Below, in pieces: positions 8,451-8,948 of a DNA stretch of 8,948 bases; the first letter of the stretch is position 1, and every line of letters begins with the position of its first letter. Under the pieces are notes generated by a model. That model saw nothing but the letters and a program-made list of their open reading frames with translations. It had not been told where the DNA came from and ran no database searches. The DNA lies in contig JAJYEB010000063.1 in NCBI GenBank assembly GCA_021790375.1, forward strand, positions 1 to 8,948. The letters are read 5' to 3'. The position numbers were made by a program, and so were the translations under genes. Origin of the DNA: Chloroflexota bacterium (GTDB lineage: Bacteria; Chloroflexota; Limnocylindria; Limnocylindrales; CSP1-4).

Positions 8451-8948
8451 TCACTCCGGCGTGGCGGGCTCCGGCACGCGCGAGCCACCCGCGGCGGCCG
8501 TCGGGATGTGCGGCAGCGAGCCGGTGACGCCGGCCAGCAGCGTCGCCATGACGGCCGCCGGCTCGAGCGACAGGACCTCGCCGTCCGCGGCCCCGGTCGG
8601 CGTCGCCTCGAGCAGCGCGAACGTGTCGCGGTCCAGCACGGCCCGGAAGCCGGGCGCGGTGTACTCGATCCGGGCGTCGATCGAGATGCGGTGGGTCCCG
8701 CCGTCGATGCGCGCCTCCATGACCCCGTCACCGAGGAGCATGTAGGCGTTGGAGTCCTGCGCCTCGAAGTCGGCCCGGTCCAGGTACAGCCGCGGCTTGT
8801 CCACGTAGGGTTTGCCCGACGTGGGGCAGACCGTCACGCAGTTGCCGCACTCGTTGCAGAAGTCGGTGAGGACGGCGATCTGCAGCCGCTGGTCCACCGC
8901 GAACGGCGTCGTGCCGGTCGCCGTCACGGCACCGTCGGCGACGGTCAG
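8451..8948 (-). CDS. ygfK: YgfK-like iron-sulfur oxidoreductase, C-terminal part (5' end beyond window)
   Basis: The last 165 residues of a reverse-strand protein, open to the window edge; a GTG at 8927 is internal, since coding continues upstream in frame (LTVADGAV). DQRLQIAVLTDFCNECGNC and VCPTSGKPY give a single 4Fe-4S ferredoxin motif CxxCxxCxxxCP (cysteines 31, 34, 37, 41 of the visible part). It is followed by KPRLYL and DFEAQDSNAY and a roughly 80-residue mostly beta-like region. This arrangement matches the C terminus of YgfK, a glutamate-synthase-small-subunit-like flavoprotein of about 1,000 residues, historically labelled putative selenate reductase and found with ssnA, xdhD and ygeX in purine/ureide clusters. 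Its catalytic activity is not firmly known; an electron-transfer role in purine breakdown is inferred. The last 20 residues are low-complexity. It converges on the threonine-synthase-like gene with nine bases between stops. It could instead be another ferredoxin-tailed oxidoreductase. Confidence 0.75.
   Translation of the reverse strand: MTVADGAVTATGTTPFAVDQRLQIAVLTDFCNECGNCVTVCPTSGKPYVDKPRLYLDRADFEAQDSNAYMLLGDGVMEARIDGGTHRISIDARIEYTAPGFRAVLDRDTFALLEATPTGAADGEVLSLEPAAVMATLLAGVTGSLPHIPTAAAGGSRVPEPATPE

Noticed and set aside
8467..8486. GGCTC/GAGCC hairpin just past the convergent gap as a terminator for the PLP genes
   Set aside because: It has a weak stem with a 10-base loop, no T-run, and lies within the ygfK coding sequence.
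8451..8927. A stand-alone small ferredoxin starting at GTG 8927
   Set aside because: The frame stays open to the window edge with plausible coding (LTVADGAV), and the pattern matches the tail of a much larger YgfK-type protein.

Overview
This is a high-GC window (about 70% G+C by eye, with strong G/C preference at third codon positions). It carries chromosomal-style metabolic genes and no mobile-element, tRNA, rRNA or CRISPR signal. Codon use and protein flavour suggest an actinobacterium or another high-GC soil lineage such as Chloroflexota or Dormibacterota. The exact phylum cannot be fixed from the sequence.

Layout. (1) Positions 1-2261, + strand: the 3' part of a xanthine dehydrogenase molybdenum-binding subunit of the PucD type, cut by the window edge. 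(2) 2266-4071, +: adenine deaminase (ade), four bases after the previous stop and so almost certainly in the same operon. (3) 4072-4311: a 240-bp non-coding gap with a short tandem repeat, a small hairpin and a less GC-rich patch holding a palindromic, operator-like element. (4) 4312-5487, +: class I/II aminotransferase. (5) 5551-7050, +: an unusual fold-type-II PLP enzyme of unassigned function. (6) 7047-8441, +: a second, threonine-synthase-like fold-type-II PLP enzyme whose start overlaps the previous stop (GTGA). (7) 8451-8948, - strand: the C-terminal end of a YgfK-like iron-sulfur oxidoreductase, converging on gene 6 with nine bases between the stops and running off the window edge.

How they may work together. 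Adenine deaminase makes hypoxanthine, and the dehydrogenase can oxidise hypoxanthine to xanthine and urate; the residues expected for purine binding and catalysis are present. YgfK-type proteins belong to the ssnA/ygfK/xdhD/ygeX gene set associated with purine and ureide breakdown in enterics and clostridia. The window therefore looks like part of a purine salvage/catabolism locus. Its most interesting part is the block of three PLP enzymes between the purine genes and ygfK. The two fold-type-II enzymes have atypical active-site motifs and could handle an amino-acid-like product of purine ring breakdown, the job YgeX (diaminopropionate ammonia-lyase) does in known clusters. That role is inferred from gene context only.
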